Below, piece after piece: positions 62,438 through 64,000 of a stretch of 64,000 nucleotides of DNA (positions are counted from its first letter, which is position 1; each line of letters starts with the position of its first letter). This stretch comes from Odontesthes bonariensis (Eukaryota; Chordata; Actinopteri; Atheriniformes; Atherinopsidae). A program made the translations under genes and the position numbers. The notes beneath the pieces were generated by a model that saw only the letters and a list, made by a program, of their open reading frames with translations, had not been told where the DNA came from and searched no databases. The stretch is from positions 21,133,536-21,197,535 of the forward strand of contig NC_134524.1 of the NCBI RefSeq assembly GCF_027942865.1, in the 5' to 3' direction.

Positions 62438-64000
62438 TCAAACACCTGTCTGATTCTCCTTGTAAAAGATGTCCTTGTCAGCCCTTTTTACCCACGTCAG
62501 TTTAAATCCTGCTGCAATCCCATCCTCTCTCATTTTCTTCTCTATCTGCAAAAGAGAGATTTCCACGGAAACACGTTAAAAAAAACCACACACGATATAA
62601 TTAAAAAATAAAGTCTAATCTAAAAGCCTTTGCCTTTATTTTATTTTTTTCATATTGCGTTTTCCAATTGAATATTGTATGATCTCTTCCCACACTTGCC
62701 TGAGTCAGGATGGCCTCCGTCACGGCGGGGTCGTTCAAGTCAATCGTAGATTTCAGTGCCGTCATCTTAATTCGAAACATCGGCTTTGGGCCTGCGCGCA
62801 AAATAGAATAACTCCACTGTGAAAGAGGTCTGAATTCAACTGTGTCAAAGAGGCAAAGTTGGTATGAGTTGGTATGGAAAACAACTCACGTTCATAGCAT
62901 ATGAAATGAAATGGGTCTTCACAGCTATTTTCGGCAAACCTTCCGCTGTTAACGGGGTCAAGCATGGTGACTGCGCAGTCTGTTCCAGCTTGGCCTCCAG
63001 GGTGTCCCCCCACCCAGTGTTGGGAGTTGTGCACAGACCCATCTGACCACCACATCCAGGTGTGTCTGTGCAAGCCAACCAAAGCCATCGTGTCATGGGC
63101 CACCACCTTCCTGATCTCCTCATCGTCTGCTTTCGTCTTCACGCTGGCCAGATCCGTGTGGTGCCGCCTGCAGTAGGTCTGAGCTTCATGCCACGGCTTT
63201 GGTTCATTTATCAAGAAATATCTCTTCGTGGAGGTGTTTTGCGAGCCTGAAAGATCATCACTTCTTTCACTCATACTCCTGCTACTCAAAATTCTCCTTA
63301 TTTCCATTTAAGCAACAGTCAAACATACTCCTTCTGCAAACATGATTTTTTATTTTTTTTATTTAGAATTAGATGAAGAAAGTATTTTTCTATTCTATTC
63401 TTCTATTCTATGTAAAAAGAATATGGAAAAATGATAAATCGTGTCATTTGGCTGTTTTTTTGCTGGTTTTATTCTTGTAAATAGACATCAGATAATAAAT
63501 GTAAAAACGTTTCTATGTTGTTGTTTTTTTGGAATTTTAGAAACTAGAACAGGAAACCTTTTTACTCACCACCACCTGTGTTGTTGTAGCACACAAAGGG
63601 CTGTGAATAATCACAGTCAACATCACTCCAAGTGCCTTTCAATAGAGCACCGCATATCTCCCACCGTTTCCTCGCATTGTCTGGCTGGTCAGGGTCCCAC
63701 TCAGTATTGTAATTTCCCTGTTGAAAGAGGTGACCCTCTGGCCACCGCCAGCTCCACCATATGTCATACAGACCTATCCAAGCTCTTCCGTTGTAGCCGC
63801 TGCCGGCAGATGCTACCAATCGTTCCAAGTCCTCTTCGCTGTCTACTGTGGCCAGGTCGGTATACTTTTCTCTGCAGTAGCTTTGGGCTTCAAACCAATT
63901 CTTGCCCTCAGAAACAACGATGTACCGACGGAAACATGAACCAAGTCCTTCGATCAAAGACACATGTTGTTTCATTAGAATTAGGAAAATCAAATGAAGC
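62438..64000 (-). CDS. Secreted or membrane C-type lectin with two CTLDs, 5' part beyond window
   Basis: Fish mannose-receptor-like lectin; binds glycans outside the cell (family knowledge). Visible exons are about 63950-63580 (partial), 63246-62890, 62791-62700 and 62545-62438. Phases close to a TGA after YKENQTGV. The first domain runs from SCFRRYIVVSEGKNWFEAQS to YSQPFVCYN. It keeps the cysteines, WIGL, DQPDN (QPD type, usually galactose) and WSDVDC in the WND position. The second runs from YFLINEPKPWHEAQTYC to FHFICYE and lacks both QPD/EPN and WND, so probably binds no calcium. A short tail follows (MTALKSTIDLNDPAVTEAIL; KLTWVKRADKDIFYKEN), as in fish lectins of this type. The donor at 62698 is GC (CAG|GCAAGT). 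The signal-peptide exon should lie right of 64000. The 57405 locus is its truncated tandem copy. Confidence 0.82.

Overview
The window is nuclear genomic DNA from a bony fish, probably a spiny-rayed teleost. All genes are split by GT-AG introns. The gene families are vertebrate, several of them expanded in fish (TRIM with RING, B-boxes, coiled coil and B30.2; GIMAP GTPases; tandem C-type lectins). The gaps hold typical teleost repeats: tRNA-derived SINEs, L2-like and R2-like LINE tails, Tc1-like remnants, and hAT, Harbinger and piggyBac-type non-autonomous elements. No bacterial, viral, CRISPR, rRNA or tRNA genes were seen.

Layout. (1) 106-6817, plus strand: the 3' nine exons of ripk3, from the kinase DFG segment to a C-terminal RHIM. 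(2) 9141-12591, minus: a multi-exon nuclear-looking gene with a DUF4806-like C-terminal half. (3) 12.6-20.3 kb: repeats, including two LINE 3' ends and a MITE nested in one of them. (4) 20316-23598, minus: a complete three-exon cerebellin (secreted C1q-domain synaptic organiser). (5) 23.6-28.5 kb: almost empty, with one recent SINE. (6) 28578-33421, minus: a complete nine-exon, 559-residue TRIM E3 ligase, with a 5' UTR exon near 34.2 kb. (7) 34.3-38.5 kb: an R2-like LINE tail and a Tc1-derived MITE. (8) 38499-41231 and 50670-53549, minus: two GIMAP-family GTPases, each with a 7-nt first coding exon. A third such first exon with its own promoter lies at 47878 and has no body of its own. All three have an interferon-stimulated response element (ISRE) 100-110 bp upstream of the ATG. 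(9) 57405-58035 and 62438-64000, minus: a truncated and a longer C-type lectin gene, tandem duplicates; the longer one runs off the right edge.

Most of the genes are immune effectors: RIPK3 (necroptosis), TRIM (ubiquitin ligase, often antiviral), GIMAPs (lymphocyte and interferon-linked GTPases) and C-type lectins (glycan recognition). The ISRE triplet suggests the GIMAP block is interferon-driven. RIPK3 and a cerebellin also lie close together in human (RIPK3 and CBLN3, 14q12), so the left half may be an old conserved block.

Exon structures were worked out by hand from splice sites and reading phase. For ripk3, the cerebellin, the TRIM gene and both GIMAPs the phases close exactly. The last exon of the DUF4806-like gene and the 5' parts of ripk3 and of the right-edge lectin are unresolved or outside the window.
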